Source: Phoronis australis (Eukaryota; Phoronida; Phoronidae). From it: a stretch of DNA of 31,650 nucleotides. The translations under genes and the position numbers were made by a program. Under the pieces are notes generated by a model that was not told where the DNA came from, did no database searches, and worked only from the letters and a program-made list of their open reading frames with translations. Below are positions 11,390 through 22,900 of this stretch, in pieces (positions within the stretch are counted from its first letter, which is position 1; each line of letters opens with the position of its first letter). Location of the stretch: contig NMRA01000051.1 of NCBI GenBank assembly GCA_002633005.1, positions 423,407 to 455,056 on the forward strand. The letters run 5' to 3'.

Positions 11390-11710
11390 CAATGGCAGAT
11401 CTCGGATATCACAAGGGGGGGCAACATTTTTTCCGGCTGGAAGCATTTGCGCAAACTGAACCACGATTGTAGATGCGCATAGCACCGAATGGGGGGAGGT
11501 CGGGAGGGGGGTTTGCCCAGGAAATTTTTCTGTTTATACCTCTAAAAATCAAGCATTTTCCTTGATTCCTGCAGTATTATCCAAGAAAAAAAGGCAAGAA
11601 AAAAAAAACACGGAGAACGTGTCAAACAGGAAAAAATGCATGTACCAAAGACTCGAAGACACGACCTGGCGTATAGAGCGCGCGTACGTTACCACTACAC
11701 CACCACGACT
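11390..11710 (-). mobile_element. tRNA-derived SINE (minus strand)
   Basis: On the minus strand, GTGGTGTAGTGGTAACG (about 11688-11704) resembles the tRNA A box. GTCTTCGAGTC (about 11650-11660) resembles the B box, at tRNA-like spacing. Downstream on that strand lie A-rich/T-rich runs and C-rich stretches reaching about 11390. The head is not a good tRNA (acceptor stem not paired). The downstream boundary is uncertain. Confidence 0.5.
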
Positions 11711-12039
11711 TAACTACTAATCTAATACTAAAAGACCTACTTGTTTATGGGCCACAGCGTTTGCGCGCGAAACCTACTTCTTTTTGTTATGCTTATTACA
11801 CGTTTTATATTTTGTGCCATCAATTCTTAACAAATTTGTCGTATTTGAAATAGTCTTCAAATGCCTAAAAGACCAAATCCATTTTTCGTGTTGGCAATAA
11901 TGACGGGATTGCTTTGGAAATCGTCTTAAGAGAAGGTTTGACAAAGAGAGAATTGCAAGTTTCTGAGTGATTCACTAAGGCTTCGATTAAAATTCACATC
12001 TTACCAGCAGCGTTTGTTTTTTTCATCGTCACTCAGGTT

Positions 12040-12365
12040 CCATTTTCTTTAAAAAATGAAGTAAATTTTCTTCATTGCACAGTGGAGCAGACGACGGAAA
12101 CGGAGTCGTAGTGCGAAGCGCCACTGCCGGTCGCCGAGGATATCTCGGGAGATCCATAGTTCCGTTATGAATGCGCCGTGTTCCGAATTTGAGCCCCCCC
12201 CAACACTAGAACTGCACACATTTAAATCTTTTTTCATCCGTATAGTTTTTATTACCGGGGTTAATTAATAAACTCGATATTTCCCTACGCTCTTACTGTT
12301 TTATTTTTTTGCGGCAGCCAAGGGGGGGGGGCGGGCCCCCTGGGCCCCCCAAATACGCCTATGGT
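12040..12365. repeat. repeat fragment with G/C homopolymer ends
   Basis: Contains a run of eight C after GAATTTGAG (about 12187-12200), and a run of G followed by GCGGGCCCCCTGGGCCCCCC (about 12319-12351). The same GAATT(T/C)GAGCCCCCC motif recurs near 31399-31413, so this is a dispersed family rather than unique sequence. Confidence 0.4.
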
Positions 12366-13980
12366 TCCCTACTGCAAAAGAAAACTTTCAATTTGGCGTC
12401 TTATTCTTTAAAAGCGTCTTTAGCGCAAGCTAATTATGTGGTAACACCAAAGCCTTACCCATACGGATGTAAGTACGGAGAATGACAAATATTGTATGGA
12501 GTGAGCGTGTCGCACACAGTCCTAAAACCTCATATCAGTCGCCTTGCGGGAATCTAAACTGCAAAGAGTGTGAGCATGAAATTTTAATTGTTGTCGGATT
12601 TTATGACAGACAACCGTATCTGATAATAAAGTAAAAACTGTGATGGACGCGTACCTTATCTTCAAGTGAAGTGTCTGACTTCGATAAAAAAACCCATTTA
12701 CATCAAGTTGCCTAAGCTACCAGGAAGCATTGGATATGTTCTATAGATTAACGATGTTATGGTTACCTTCAACGACTACTTGTGTCGCTGTTACTGTAAT
12801 TGTTATCTTAAAATAACGATATCATATAGAAGAGATAGCCGTAATTTGAATGTGCAACGATAATGACCTTGTTCAAGTTTAGAGTTGCTGACAGTGAAAA
12901 TGGACGAGACCTTCTCACCTACTCTGGTACATTGCGTAGATATTTCAGTCAGGTCAAAGTCAACCCAAACACGAACTTTCTTAATTAAGGAATGTTTCAT
13001 TGCACGCTACTAAACGTAATATGCAAAGAGAACAAGCATATTCATAGAAAACCGTTCAACCCAACGCAAAAACTAAGCCAAATAACTAACAATGTCAGCT
13101 TATGCTTCTGGTCCAAATGCATCTGTAGTCGATTGCTAGACGATCACATCCATTTGCCCACCACAATTATTTTGTGTTACGTTTTCTAGTACTGCCTTAA
13201 TCATTGTCTCGGGCAATTATGCAAGGGACTAGTTCCATATTTGCTTATAGAATGAGCACGGAGACTTCATAAGTTCTTAACTACGAAAAAATAAGTAGCC
13301 ATGTAAGACTATATCGACAGTAAGCTCCAGCGAAACGTATCCCTTTTTTAAAACCCCAATAGATACAGAAAGCCAACAGCTGTTGCAATGTCCTAAACTT
13401 TTTCATTTATGACTTGGTCTTTTGGATGCAGCAGATGACGCTTAGCCTATTAAGTGCTACGTAGAAAGATGGCGTTGGTTTCAAGACGTGTTGTGTAATT
13501 TGCGGCCACATTACTAGTCGATATTTGGCAACCCTAAGACACATTTCGCATGGCCAACCACATTTTGGCACATTAAATATCTCCTCAATATTTTCCGATA
13601 TTGGACGGACGAGATCATTTTCTTCGTTGCCTTAATGTGTGACCAGATGGTCCTTGGCTTCAAAAGAAACTTTTTAGTTTAAACGCCATACTAGTGGCAA
13701 CTGTCTCTTTTGTTACGACCAAATTTGAAAACCAGTTAAAACATTTCATTTGGCCTACATTCTTTCACACACTTATATGTAACGCTGCGTCAATCTCCAG
13801 ATGTGCGTTGATAGGCAGTTTTAATCTCAGTCGAAATCCGCCACCGGCAAGTTTAATCGCTTGTTTTTAGTCCGATAATCATTACGTCGAATGGCAACAT
13901 GGCCGGATCAGAACCCTCGGATTTGACACTCTTAGATAAAGCCCCCAATCACAAGAAAACGAGACCCATACTCTTCCGGG
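12366..13980. other. intergenic, no gene seen
   Basis: AT-rich, no exon-like frame with splice support and no clear repeat. Confidence 0.35.
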
Positions 13981-13988
13981 TTTACGCC

Positions 13989-14310
13989 TATATAAGAAAT
14001 ATACCGAATATTCCTCTTCGATAAATAACTTCCACGACTACTTTCTCTACTACAGCGTGCTTCTTTTGACAAGAATCCCTACAAAAGGGTACCAATGAAA
14101 CTCCAAGAAAACGTTCTTACAAAATCTGTATTCTTTAAGTTTGACTGTAAAAGATTTGTTCACTTTTTCTTAATGTATCTTCTGGTATTGTTTCAAGCTG
14201 GCCAACATTCCCTACGAAAGGATCAGGATTACGGAATTACCTTTATATGTACTACATTTTCCAAATGGATGGATATCTTAGTTTTCCAGTTGCACCTCCC
14301 ACAAATATAG
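13989..14310 (+). other. possible promoter and first exon, weak
   Basis: TATATAAG (13989-13996) lies about 100 bases before an ATG in good context (ACCAATGA, ATG at 14095). The frame of 71 codons contains a hydrophobic stretch (FFLMYLLVLF). The arrangement resembles the promoter and first exon at 5060-5280. A possible donor GTATTG follows the Leu-rich stretch, but I could not find a matching second exon. Confidence 0.25.
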
Positions 14311-15393
14311 TCGAATACCCCAGGATACTGTTTGCTAAAAGCCACTCTCACAATAAGATAATCGGAAGCAAATTATCACGTTAGTTTACATAGAAACGAC
14401 ATTATTGTCGCGGTAAACAGGTTAAAAGATACCGTACCGACAAGAAGGTTTTAAATTGGCAAGTCACCAACCGTTTACAACTAACAGAAAAATGTCAGGT
14501 TTTTTCTTCTTTCATTTCTCCTTAAAGCAGGTAAATTTATATCTATTTTCATATTGTTTATTACACTCAAAGTCAATGAATATACATATATTAGGTTGAC
14601 AAAAAATGTATTTCAGAGTTTTACCTGAATGTGGATTGTGCGTCCTCAGATCTGTAACAAAACAGGAGGTGCCATTATTATATAACTTTCCTTAGCAAAG
14701 CATTTACATTAATATGCACCAGAGAAGGATAAGGCAGACAAAACTTTGCGCCAGCGTCTGTGTTCATAGGTGCATCCCTCTTTCTGACAGCATATAGGTG
14801 TTTTAGCAGAGTCAATCTGATATAAAAAATCCAGTTTACCTCCAGCATCAATTTGAATGCCTTGAGTGACCACATGTCACAAATAAGAAGCAGTACAGCT
14901 TTCTAAGTGTTGGCAAACTCCCTAAAAGATAGTAGTCTTTTGAAGGCATTTTTAACCGATATTCTAAACACCCTGCTCTGACGTGGGTATATTCAACCTT
15001 GGCTGAGACAGTTTGAGACATTAGGAATCTTGATTTGAATTGAAATTTCATGCACAAAACCCTTATATGACCTTTTACTACCATTTTTATCACGCTCATT
15101 CCATTCAACTCATCCTTTTCCGTACGACGTCATAGAGTACATGTAAAAGTAATGTACTCGACAACGGCACACGAAAATGAACGAAATTCGTATCGAACGA
15201 GCATGATTGTAATGTGGCTCTGCACTAGTTACGATTTCATTAATCGACGATCACGTCTTCATGCAATATTTTATATCAAAAATTTTAATTACTGTTTTCA
15301 TTCATAGTTATGTAAAATTAGCAGTGTCGAGATGGGATAAATAAAGCAATATAGAAACAGGTAAAACGCTTAAAATCCGCTGAAATATTAATT
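14311..15393. other. intergenic, no gene seen
   Basis: Two minus-strand frames (14678-14875, 14848-15108) have no recognisable content. No repeat is evident. Confidence 0.35.
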
Positions 15394-15526
15394 AAAACAC
15401 TAGCTTTGGAGCCTAATGGGTGCGGCCCTTTATCAGATATGAAGACAAATGGCACGAAGTACTTTCTAAACCCAACCTGTTGAAAAATACAAAGGGCCGG
15501 ACCCATTAGACAAAGTTAGTGTTTTT
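15394..15526. mobile_element. small hairpin element (MITE-like)
   Basis: The left arm 15394-15431 and right arm 15491-15526 are inverted copies (about 36-38 bases, few mismatches), including CTAATGGGT and CGGCCCTTT. A 59-base loop separates them. TTAA lies at 15392-15395 and 15528-15531, which might be a target duplication of the piggyBac/Kolobok type, though not perfectly flush with the arms. Confidence 0.6.
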
Positions 15527-15531
15527 GTTAA

Positions 15532-16291
15532 ATAATTTCTACCGGATCTTACAATGTTTTACCATCCTCCATATTGATTTCACCCAAAAACTCATAAAAA
15601 TCTGAAAATCAGCCAGTTCGATTTATTTAGAATATGAAAATTGGTTAAATTGGTTTTTGAATTTTTGTTTGTGCAGCAAAAGTTCATATGAATACTGAAT
15701 ATCACTTCAATAAAAATGGTATCCAAGAAACGCAAATGCGCGCAAGACTATTCGCAAAATGCTCAGTAAGCTTTATATAACGATATCGTAATTTTTTCAA
15801 TCCTCAGAAATGACACAAAAATAATTCAAATATCGCCATTATCAGGAATATCCATGAGCCCCGTTGCAATGCGTATACATTCAAACCAGAGTGTCATTAC
15901 TTTAGGAACAACCTACAGAAAGAATATTTTGGTTTGGAGTTAATTCTTGTTTTTAAAAGCAATTAAAGAGTGGATTGTCAGATGGCCCAATAAACTCTGG
16001 AACTTTCTAGGAATAAAGTATACTTAAAAGAAGTAGCGTTTCAAGAATGCGGTGTTTATCACAAATTACTTTAGAATGGTTCACTGGCTTGGTTAGAAAG
16101 GCCCTTAGCTTAAGTATCGCGCATTTACTGTAGGACAGGCGATGCGTTGTGGGTAATGGAATTATCACATGATAAAATTGTAATGTCTGCAATCTGCAAC
16201 AGTAAGACCCTAGAAATTAATTCTCATACGATCTTCTTTTGTAGTTCTTGCGTCATCAGTCCATAGAGGAACAAATGTACGATCGTTCAGG
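15532..16291. other. upstream region of the mucin-like gene
   Basis: No gene seen. A possible 3' splice site, CTTCTTTTGTAG, ends at 16244, in front of the coding start, so a 5' untranslated exon further upstream is possible. No TATA box is obvious near the ATG. Confidence 0.35.
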
Positions 16292-17461
16292 ATGATACTA
16301 CTCGTTCTGTCAAGCGTCTCGCTAATTGGACCAGTAAATACAAACGCCACCTTCAATGACACATCCACAACAACAAGCACACAACACTCAACCAGCGTGG
16401 ACAGTACAACTACTACTGACACACCAACAACCGCACCACACTCAACAACAATTGTCACGACTGTCACTGACCCATCTGCAACAACAAGTGCACCATACTC
16501 AACCGGCGTGGTCAGTACGACTACCACTGACCCACCTGCAACAACAAGTGCACCACACTCAACAACCGGCGTGGACAGTACGACTACAACTGACACACCT
16601 GCAACGACAAGCGCACCACAATTGACAACCGACGTGGTCAGTACGACTGTCACTCACCCACCTGCAACAACAAGTGCACTACACTCAACAACAGGCGTGG
16701 TCAGTACGGATGTCACTGGCCCACCTGCAACAACAAGCGCACCACAATCGACAACTGGCGTGGTCAGTACGACTACCACTGACGTACTTGCAACAACAAG
16801 AGCACCGCACTCAACAACAGCTGTGGTCAGTACGACTACCACTGACACACCGACAACAACAAGTGCGCCACACTCAACAACAGTTATGGTAAGTACGACT
16901 ATCACTGACCCATATGCAACAACAAGTGTACCACAATCGTCAACCGTTGAGTACAGTAAGGCTGGCACTGATCCATCTGCAACAAAGAGTGCACCTCACT
17001 CAACAACGGGTGTGTTCAATAAGACAACAACAAACATGGCAAGCAAGTACAGCAAGGACAATGCAACCACTTCCACAGTGACAACTGCACCAAACTCAAC
17101 AACCAGTTCTATGAACTTTACATCTTCCAACGCGTCTGTTGCACCTGGAAACCACTCTGAAACACAAACTCCAACAAATTTTCCCAACACCTCAGCACCA
17201 CTTGCAACACGCATCTACACTTCACCACCCGAAACACCAGCAGGTCTGAGTGGCGGTGAGATAGCAGCCATCAGTGTATGCAGTGCGCTCGCGGGAATTG
17301 GGCTGGTCGCTGGTGCTATCCTCCTTTTTGTCAAGAAGCCGTGTAGCAAGACTGGCGTGTCTCCGGAATCGGGAAACGAACAGGAAAATTTGTTTCGATT
17401 GCAAGATCATGAAAAAAGTGAAAAGACAGATCATCCAGAAGCAGACAAAGAAAAGGTGTAG
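16292..17461 (+). CDS. mucin-like type I membrane protein
   Basis: One open frame of 389 residues. Residues 1-19 form a signal peptide (MILLVLSSVSLIG core). Residues 38-242 are ten Thr/Ser/Pro/Ala-rich repeats, mostly 21 residues long, opening like STTTTD and closing like APHSTTGVV; these are dense O-glycosylation sites. Residues 243-323 are a non-repeated Ser/Thr/Asn region with several N-glycosylation sequons (NAT, NST, NFT, NAS, NHS, NTS). Residues 324-347 are a single membrane span (IAAISVCSALAGIGLVAGAI plus LLFV), then KKPC and a 42-residue charged cytoplasmic tail. The layout is that of a membrane mucin. No SEA, EGF or other folded domain is seen, so membership of a named mucin family is not claimed. 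The ATG is the only in-frame start after a TAG at 16211, and it opens the signal peptide. An AATAAA lies at 18142-18147. Confidence 0.85.
   Translation: MILLVLSSVSLIGPVNTNATFNDTSTTTSTQHSTSVDSTTTTDTPTTAPHSTTIVTTVTDPSATTSAPYSTGVVSTTTTDPPATTSAPHSTTGVDSTTTTDTPATTSAPQLTTDVVSTTVTHPPATTSALHSTTGVVSTDVTGPPATTSAPQSTTGVVSTTTTDVLATTRAPHSTTAVVSTTTTDTPTTTSAPHSTTVMVSTTITDPYATTSVPQSSTVEYSKAGTDPSATKSAPHSTTGVFNKTTTNMASKYSKDNATTSTVTTAPNSTTSSMNFTSSNASVAPGNHSETQTPTNFPNTSAPLATRIYTSPPETPAGLSGGEIAAISVCSALAGIGLVAGAILLFVKKPCSKTGVSPESGNEQENLFRLQDHEKSEKTDHPEADKEKV
16403..17017 (+). repeat. 63-bp coding minisatellite (VNTR candidate)
   Basis: Ten tandem units inside the mucin-like frame, eight of 63 bases and the first two shorter (54 and 57). 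Units 3-8 are the most alike; the outer ones have drifted. All lengths are multiples of three, so unit gain or loss keeps the frame. Confidence 0.85.
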
Positions 17462-18775
17462 TTGTGTCAAACTATCGAAATGAGTTGAATGCCGTTTGCA
17501 ATATTTGTTCCACTGATTGGACGATAAATTTTGTATTGACACCTGTTCCTTTCTTTTTAACAATTCAAAGGAAACGAAACTCACCAACCGAAACTTTTTG
17601 TCGTCATAGTAGCAAACCGACCAGTAAGCTTATGTATTTACGTTTTATTATTGAATTATTGTACACAAGCGGTGCTTGACTCATACAGGACTCATGTCGA
17701 ACATAAATTTATTTCTCACCTCCTTTGTGACTACTGAGGTGATCTTAGGAAACCTGGAGTAAGTTGTGGAATGCTTTCAAAAACAAGAGATGAACAGATA
17801 TGATAGGGCTGTTTAAAATTTTTATCTCTTGCTGTATGCCAACTTTATGGTAACACTGTTGCTACAACTGAGTTACCAACCTCTTGGCGTGATCAGTAAC
17901 TGAGTGACTGATAAACGTAAGGCAGTACAGTAGTGGCTGTTTTAAAAGAGGAAACGACAACGAAAAACTATCGCTTGCGAATTTGCTGGATAATTATTTT
18001 TATAGAAATTTTAAGCTTCATGTATTGTATTATTTTATACTTTATAATTGTATATGAATATCAAAATACGTGTACATTTAATATAAAAAACAAAACAAAT
18101 TGTTGATCTCTAAAACACGAGTAAGCATTGGACTGTAAAACAATAAAACATTTTAATCAGTTGTTTATAGCATCTTGTTAAAGCAGTGAATTATCATAAA
18201 GTATATCTTAATTAACATAAAAGTTCTCGTTGTGTACTGCGTTGGACAGATAGGACAGAATGGAGTCTGCGATCAGGTAGATCTTTGGTGTGTCAGGAAG
18301 TCTTATTGCCATCGCAGGTAGGCAACCATTTAAACGCAATTTGTTCACATTAACAATCGATCGTGAGTGAAAAAAAACAAAAAATTTGGGAACATCTCGA
18401 AAATAGCATTCTTAAGTCAGTTGTGTAAATTCGCATAGTTTTTTACAAGCGCTTGTTATGTGATTTTGATGGAGATGATGTCCCGGAATCACTCAACTTC
18501 ATTAGAAGCTCCACTCGAATAGTGAGCAATCGGTTTCCATGCTTGACTTGAACTAAGAGTCTTTAGCCCATATTACGTTAAGTATTTGAATTGAGACGGG
18601 TCGAGTGCCGGGTAAAATTTGGGGATCAAGTTCTATTGGTGTCTGAAAGAGAAAAGTGAATAAGAATGCATTCAACAAATGTATTTACACATTCTATGTA
18701 CATTGCTTGCGACAATTTCTCATACACTCCATTTTTCAACTTTTGAGCAGAAGTAACTTCAGGACAACAGAATGA
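17462..18775. other. 3' region and intergenic DNA between the two mucin-like loci
   Basis: No gene seen. Contains the AATAAA at 18142-18147. Just before the second mucin-like sequence a possible splice acceptor (AACTTTTGAGCAG, ending about 18750) is present, so an upstream exon for that locus is possible. Confidence 0.4.
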
Positions 18776-19544
18776 AACAATGGTGCAACACCCAACACCA
18801 ACCTAACTCGCACAACACCTGTGGAACTGAGCAGCACCTCTTCGCTGGTACCTACAACACCTCCACCGCTACACAACCAACAACCTCGACGATGCCAACA
18901 CCAACACATCCCACAACATCCGGTTTGCAAGAGATCGTGTCATTAACAACTGTAAAAACACCTTCAAAAACAATGACAGCTGCAGCAGATTCGTTGACAA
19001 GCCAAAGAACCACATCGCAAGGATCAGAGACAACTGCACAAAGCGTAGGGACAAGAACGATTTCAAGCTCAACAGATCAAACATCAGCCCACGTGATAGC
19101 TACAACAGGAGCAACGATAACAACAACAGTAGCAATAGCAGCAACAGCAGCAATAGCAGCACCATCTACAACAGCCACAAGAGCACCAACATTGACGCCA
19201 ACAGATTTATCAATGAGCACGACAACGACGTCAAATATAACAGATCAAACATCGGCGCACGCGACAGCAACAGCAACGATAACAGCAAAAACAGCAACAT
19301 CTACAACAGCCATCAGGTCTACAACATTGCCACCAGCACATTGATCAATAAGCGCAAACACTACAGAAAATGCTCGGACAACGACTTAAAAAAAACAAGA
19401 CAAAACGATGGGATTTCTAGCTCTGCAGTCATCACCGTAGGTTCAATTGCCTTCATCGCTCTGGCGTCTGACTTAGTTCTGTTAGTAGTCAGAAAAACAT
19501 GTCACCGCCGGCGACCAACAATAACAGTAGTTGAGGAAGGATGA
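18776..19544 (+). pseudogene. decayed mucin-like membrane protein gene
   Basis: Mucin-like content runs through all three forward frames. The frame from 18776 reads NNGATPNTNLTRTTPVELSS and a Thr/Pro-rich continuation to about 18868. The frame of 18772-19344 then carries about 160 residues rich in Thr, Ser and Ala (TSTMPTPTHPTTS, TTSQGSETTAQS) to a TGA. A third frame, to a TGA at 19542-19544, carries a membrane span (SSAVITVGSIAFIAL..LVLLVV) followed by RKTC and a short basic tail. This order (PTS region, span, K/R-x-C, tail) mirrors the intact gene at 16292-17461. At least two frameshifts are needed to join them and no signal peptide is seen. It may be a decayed paralogue, or a gene with unseen introns or sequence errors. 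Confidence 0.6.
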
Positions 19545-20284
19545 TAGGTCAGAGTTGGTTTAAATAATTACCAAATTAACACCTGTTTAGAGCCCATACC
19601 TGAAAATAAAACGAGATATCTGCAATCATAAATTACATAATTATAAAAAATCGGGTTTGGTATTTATTTCCTATAAAATAGCTCTCATAACATTCCTTGG
19701 CGTGATAGGAGTATATTTGTGTTACCAACAAGAACATCTGCAGCTATTGAAGAAAACGCTTCCGACTGGAGTTGGCCTTGGACCACTTCTGAGTGACGGC
19801 CAACCTTAAAACCGTGTACTTTAAAATGGCGCATGATAACGGAAATGGAATCCTATTACGGTAAAAAATATTATGAAGCAGGCTGAATGACAGCGAAAGG
19901 CCTATTTTTACCTTAATTTTAAGAAAGCGAAACAGGGCAAAATTCAGGTTTAATAAAGGAGTGGTAACTGAAAAATTGACGGAACCCTTATTACAGGAGC
20001 CAAACTAATGCTACGACTCTCAACAAAATATTATACACGCAACGCCAAACTTAGCAGGCCAAGTTTTTAGTATAGATATCAGTGATGGATGGTAAGTGTA
20101 CAGTTTAACCTCCACGTTAATGGTTCGTTTTGCGCGAAAAGAATTCTTGTGGTGCGTTGGTTTGGGGAGAACTGTAAGACTTGCACTTCGTGGTGAGTGT
20201 ACTGTGATGCGTGGTAAGGCCAGGTTACTTAGATCAAAGCAAATAGTTGTAGTTTACAACGTTTGTGATTGATTAATGCTCTGC
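19545..20284. other. intergenic, no gene seen
   Basis: AT-rich DNA with no supported exon. AATAAAAC at about 19606 could be the polyadenylation signal of the decayed mucin-like locus. Confidence 0.35.
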
Positions 20285-20345
20285 AAGACAGAGTAGCTCA
20301 GTGATTTTAGCGGCCAGGTCGGACTCCTAAGATTGAAATAAAATA
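20285..20345 (+). mobile_element. tRNA-like SINE head
   Basis: GTAGCTCAGTGATTTTAGCG (from 20293) matches the tRNA D-arm / A-box region. A degraded B-box-like AGATTGAAA follows at about 20330. It lies just before the ~440-bp tandem repeat and may be its 5' head. Confidence 0.4.
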
Positions 20346-20485
20346 CATAATGTTCGAAAAATCATAAAGTTTCATTTATTGATGTGTGTCTGACAGTAGT
20401 TTTAACAAGAGCTACGCAGAGCGTTGAAATGCGCCCACGAATGCACCACAAGTGAAGTGCTTCTAGAGTTGTTCATTTCTATCAT

Positions 20486-21715
20486 AAAAATGGGCACTAG
20501 ATGGTGTAAAACTTCCAATCCATCTGAAAACGGTACATGCATAGCTTCTTTAGTAGAACGCTGTTCACCAAATTTCATAAAAATCTGTCAACGAACTTCA
20601 GAGAAACAAAGAAATGCGGAAAAATGAAATTCCCATTAGAGAACACTGCGTCCGCCTCAGGTCGTCGTCTATTGTTAGCTTCATATAAATAAACTTACTA
20701 AATTAAATAAGAATCCTGCAGTGGGTTTAGGAGATACAGCTATGGCCGCAAAACAAAACAAAACCACCACCAGGAGGTGCCACAGTAACCGAAGTTGTCA
20801 GCGTAACCGTCCTGAGTACACGCCAATTTTCAAAACATCCTTAGAATGGTTTGGTTGATAAAGGGGGTGGACGCCAAAAAACGGACTCGAAAACAGTAAA
20901 CATGACAACTAGGTGGCACAAAATACTTTGAATTCATATGAAAATGGGATGATAGCGTAACCACAACAATACATGCATTTATTCCGAACTTTATGAAACT
21001 CCATTGAGGACCTTTGAATATGAAAAGGTAAACATAAAGAACTAAAATTGCCACTAGTGGGGACTCTGGTGGTCACATCCGTGCGAAAGTCGTCGTCGTT
21101 CATTGTCAAAACCATATAAATACACTAGTTAAGTTTAGTAAAGATCATGCAAACGGCTTAGGAGATACAGTCATGGGCACAAAAAACAAAACTGCCAGTA
21201 GGAGGCACCACAGTAGTCGTAGTCGTCGGAAAATCATCATCAGCCATCTTCTTCATGGTAAGAACATACATGCCAATTTTCACCATCATCCTTAGAGCGG
21301 TTTGGTTGATAGAGGTGTGGACGCCAAAAGTCAGACTCGAAAACAGTAAAAATGGCCACTAGGTGGCGCAAACTACCTCAAATCCATCCGAAAACGAGAG
21401 GATAGTTTCATCTCACCAATAGATGCCTATATTCCAAATTTTAGGAAACTATATTGAGGACTTCCAAAGATACAGAGGTAAGCGTAAAAAAACTAAAATT
21501 GGCAGTAGGGGGCACACCAGTAGTCGGAGAGGTCCGAAATTCGTCGTTATCTGTCGTCAGCTTCATAGAAACACAAATGTCAAATCTCATCAAGATCTTG
21601 GGAGGGGTTTAGGCGATACAGCTGCGGACGCCGGACGACGGACGCCCGGACAGACAGAGATGACGGCAATATGCGATCACATATAAATATGTGGGCGCAT
21701 AAAAATGGTTTTGTC
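20486..21715 (+). repeat. ~440-bp tandem repeat, about 2.6 units
   Basis: The landmark TTAGGAGATACAG (or close variants) occurs at 20727, 21158 and 21609, giving periods of 431 and 451. Other shared landmarks include GGTTTGGTTGATA, GTGGACGCCAAAA and CACTAGGTGGC. The first unit is partial, starting near 20486, and the last is cut short by GGACGCCGGACGACGGACGC. The array ends in a hairpin, ATGCGATCACATA...TATGTGGGCGCAT (about 21671-21699). Units differ at many positions, so it is old. The 87-codon frame at 21423 lies inside it and is not a gene. Confidence 0.75.
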
Positions 21716-22739
21716 GTGAGTGAGTTATAAATTACTACTAGTGGAGATTTGTTTTTCCTCCTGATTTCTAAGAAATTTAAATAATGGAAATATTTTATAC
21801 ATATTTGAGTTCACTGGAAAACTCCTGGCAATTTTGGGCTTTATGTGCTACGGTGACAAAACACGGTTTCAAGAAAAGCAAGCCAGGAAACGAAAGTCCG
21901 AATATAGATGCTTTAAGGAGCGGTTCATAGTTATAGGAGTACTCACACTCCCACAAACTGTCATGATAAGAATTGATTTCCAACAGTAAAGGTCACTTGA
22001 CATGACGCCCTGGCTGACAGGTTCAGATATGGAAATCATTTCATGACGGTTGAGATAGGTATAAAATTTCATCATTTTGTGCCATAGTAACCTAATTTTT
22101 TGAGGGAGGCTGGTTAGTATAAAGGATGTACCTGTAAGGGAAGAGCTTTCAGTGGTTCATACTGGTACGAAAATTTCTGAATATTTCTTAGTCATGATCA
22201 ACTAATTTTTATACCAGTGTGATCTGCTGAAAGACACAATTCTCCTATCATTTCAAATTCAAACCGTGTTTTAGAAACCAAAACTCGGACTGAGAAACTC
22301 AGTAGTTTTCTGATGAAACCGTGTTTTCTCACCGAAGAGAAAAAATCCTAAAATATCTATCAAAATGTCTTATTGAACACATTTCGCAGTTTCTCACAAA
22401 CCAGTAGTGAAAAAAGAATGACACAAATACCGTGTCAATGCCTGACAAAAAAGTTGATACCGGTAGATAATAACGTATTTAAGTCCATCATCTGTTTAAC
22501 GATGGGATGTTACCTTGAAACAGTATCTTTTTGGGGCATGACCTTTACAAATAGCTATTAGCAAGATACCTGTGTAATTAGGACGTATTTGACATGTGAA
22601 GATCTCGATAACAAGTTACTTATTTGTATAACAGAGTGGTTTCCTGCCGAAATGCTAGATAAAGTGGTTGTTTACATGTACAGGCAAGTAAAGCCGATTC
22701 GATACTGTAACATTTTTGTTACAGGAGTGTATGAGTGTT
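21716..22739. other. no gene seen
   Basis: Contains AAAACACGGTTTCA at 21857-21870 and its inverse TGAAACCGTGTTTT near 22315-22328, plus another CCGTGTTTT near 22265. These may be old inverted-repeat element remains. No exon is supported. Confidence 0.35.
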
Positions 22740-22900
22740 GTGGCCCATTATGTTTATTTTGACTCATTATATTCATTTTGACCTATTAAATCCATTTGGC
22801 CGATTATGTCATTTTCTAACAATTATGTTTATTTTGTCCTTTTTTGACCATTTTGCTTACTTGATCTATTTTTACCCTTCTAATGAAATTTCTCCCATTA
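22740..22900 (+). repeat. degenerate ~20-bp tandem repeat
   Basis: Repeated variants of CATTATGTTTATTTTGACC (for example from 22746, 22766 and 22823) give a T-rich, imperfect minisatellite. The 80-codon Phe/Leu/Ile-rich frame over it (22735-22977) is a by-product. Confidence 0.55.

Noticed and set aside
16210-17587. Long Val-rich minus-strand frames opposite the mucin-like gene
   Set aside because: Complement of the Thr-rich repeat; the plus frame has a signal peptide, sequons, a membrane span and a stop in the right place, the minus frames do not.
20486-21715. CRISPR-like array
   Set aside because: Repeat units are ~440 bases and contiguous, without short repeats and spacers; this is a eukaryotic tandem repeat.
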